DNA from: Lachnoclostridium sp.
GTDB taxonomy: Bacteria; Bacillota_A; Clostridia; Lachnospirales; Lachnospiraceae
DNA: 14,257 nucleotides
Assembly: GCA_015057755.1 (NCBI GenBank)
Contig: SVDR01000056.1
Location: 1 to 14,257 of the forward strand
Direction: 5' to 3'
The notes beneath the pieces are model-generated. The model searched no databases. It saw nothing but the letters and a program-made list of their open reading frames with translations, and was not told the origin of the DNA. Shown here piece after piece: positions 13,108 to 14,257 of this stretch. Position 1 is the stretch's first letter. The number at the start of each line of letters is the position of its first letter. Made by a program: the position numbers and the translations under genes.

Positions 13108-14257
13108 TTAGATCTGTGCGAAGCCCATCTCAAGGTCAGCGATGATATCTTCAACGTTCTCAAGACCGATGGAGATACGGATAAGACCCTCCGGGATACC
13201 AGCTGCTGCTAACTCTTCGGAAGAATACGGAGAGTGAGTCATGGAAGCCGGATGCTCGATTAATGTCTCAGCGTCACCAAGGCTAACTGCAAGTGTGCAG
13301 AGCTCTAAGCTATCGCAAAGTTTCTGACCAGCTGCTTTGCCGCCCTTAACTTCGAAGGAGATCATACCGCCGAAACCGCTCATCTGCTTCTTAGCAACTT
13401 CGTGGTTCGGATGGGACTCAAGACCCGGGAAGTATACTCTCTCTACCTTCTCGTTTGCCTCAAGCCATGCAGCTACTTTCAGAGCGCTTGCGCAATGTCT
13501 CTGAACACGAAGCTCTAAAGTCTTGAGACCTCTGAGGATTAAGAATGCCTCCTGCGGACCAAGTACAGCACCTGTCATGTCTTTCAGACCAAATAGACGA
13601 ACCTGTGTCATAAGGTCAGCTTTACCTACAGCAAGACCTGCGATAACGTCGCCGTGACCGTTTAAGTACTTTGTTGCAGAATGAACAACAACGTCAGCAC
13701 CTAACTCAAGCGGTCTCTGAAGGTACGGTGTAGCGAATGTATTGTCACATACAACTTTGATTTCGGAGTTGTATGCATGTGCGATCTCAGCTACTGCTGC
13801 GATGTCAGCGATCTTGAGGTTCGGGTTAGCCGGTGTCTCAAGGTATACCATAACAGTGTTCGGCTTCAGCGCTGCCTTTACTGCTTCAAGGTCTGCTGTG
13901 TCAAGGAATGTAACTTCTACACCGTAACGTGTCATACCATGCTCTAATAAAGCGTGTGTACAGCCGTAAAGTGTACCGTCAGCGATAATGTGTGCACCTG
14001 CGCGGCAGATTGTCCACATAACGGAGGAGATAGCGCCCATACCGGAGGAGAAAGCTACAGCAGCTTCGCCGCCTTCAAGAGCAGCTACTTTTCTCTCGAG
14101 GAGATCTGTTGTCGGGTTGCCGAGACGGGAGTAGATATGACCATCTTCTTTCAGCGCGAAGCGGTTACCACCCTGCTCACAGTTATCGAATACGAATGTA
14201 GAAGACTGATAGATCGGTGTTGTTAAAACGCCATACGGATTTTTTCCAAGTACACCA
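13108..14257 (-). CDS. megL: Methionine gamma-lyase (PLP-dependent Cys/Met metabolism enzyme), 5' end missing
   Basis: The frame is open to the right edge of the window; 382 residues are visible and only about 15 N-terminal residues seem to be missing. Methionine gamma-lyase (EC 4.4.1.11) splits L-methionine into methanethiol, 2-oxobutyrate and ammonia in the cytoplasm using pyridoxal phosphate. Visible in order are GVLTTPIYQSSTFVF, YSRLGNPTT, the SSGMGAISS phosphate-binding turn, DGTLYGCT with the Tyr and the Cys that mark gamma-lyases (Y114 and C116 of the Pseudomonas enzyme), ETPANPNLK, DNTFATPYLQ, the PLP-lysine motif HSATKYLNGHGD, LKDMTGAVLGP and the C-terminal HPASMTHSPYSSEE. The TLYGCT cysteine and overall similarity favour MGL over cystathionine gamma-lyase or gamma-synthase, but substrate choice in this family is hard to prove from sequence. 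The methionine at 14040 is internal. The gene ends at a strong terminator; its promoter and any riboswitch lie outside. Confidence 0.9.
   Translation of the reverse strand, partial: GVLGKNPYGVLTTPIYQSSTFVFDNCEQGGNRFALKEDGHIYSRLGNPTTDLLERKVAALEGGEAAVAFSSGMGAISSVMWTICRAGAHIIADGTLYGCTHALLEHGMTRYGVEVTFLDTADLEAVKAALKPNTVMVYLETPANPNLKIADIAAVAEIAHAYNSEIKVVCDNTFATPYLQRPLELGADVVVHSATKYLNGHGDVIAGLAVGKADLMTQVRLFGLKDMTGAVLGPQEAFLILRGLKTLELRVQRHCASALKVAAWLEANEKVERVYFPGLESHPNHEVAKKQMSGFGGMISFEVKGGKAAGQKLCDSLELCTLAVSLGDAETLIEHPASMTHSPYSSEELAAAGIPEGLIRISIGLENVEDIIADLEMGFAQI

Noticed and set aside
13108..14040. megL starting at the methionine at 14040
   Set aside because: The frame continues upstream to the window edge with conserved family motifs such as YSRLGNPT, so this methionine is internal.

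Overview
The window looks like chromosomal housekeeping DNA from an anaerobic Firmicute of the class Clostridia, most likely a gut Lachnospiraceae. The reasons are strong purine-rich Shine-Dalgarno sites, near-consensus vegetative promoters, a pta-ackA acetate pathway followed by yceD, a c-di-AMP receptor DarA, a DNA polymerase I with an eroded proofreading domain, and a clostridial-type methionine gamma-lyase. The genus cannot be fixed from the sequence alone. I see no rRNA, tRNA, CRISPR array, insertion sequence, prophage or obvious horizontally acquired island.

Left part (1-3217, all on the minus strand). Reading in the direction of transcription, a promoter with phased A-tracts drives pta and then ackA, which convert acetyl-CoA to acetate with ATP formation. 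A hairpin terminator follows ackA. A consensus promoter then drives yceD (DUF177), which is cut off by the window edge.

Middle part (3218-5040). darA (minus, monocistronic, with its own promoter and terminator) and tmcAL (plus) are divergently transcribed from back-to-back promoters. tmcAL encodes the tRNA-Met cytidine acetate ligase, which uses acetate and ATP, so it draws on the product of the neighbouring pta-ackA genes. A bidirectional terminator separates tmcAL from the next operon.

Right part (5041-13107, minus strand). One long, tightly packed operon reads: zinc-finger anti-sigma-like membrane protein, polA, coaE, walJ-type metallo-hydrolase, UPF0237 ACT-domain protein, histidine phosphatase, SAM-dependent methyltransferase, UPF0210 protein. 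Genes are 3 to 26 nt apart or overlap. Two overlapping candidate promoters lie in front of it. Upstream of these is the terminator of megL (methionine gamma-lyase), which runs off the right edge and lacks only its extreme N-terminus.

I did not find a convincing new defence or mobile system. The observations most worth a second look are the UPF0237/UPF0210 pair separated by a phosphatase and a methyltransferase, an orphan anti-sigma-like gene heading the polA operon, the pta promoter and leader structure, and the acetate/c-di-AMP neighbourhood around tmcAL and darA. Two genes are partial (yceD and megL). No gene appears broken or frameshifted.
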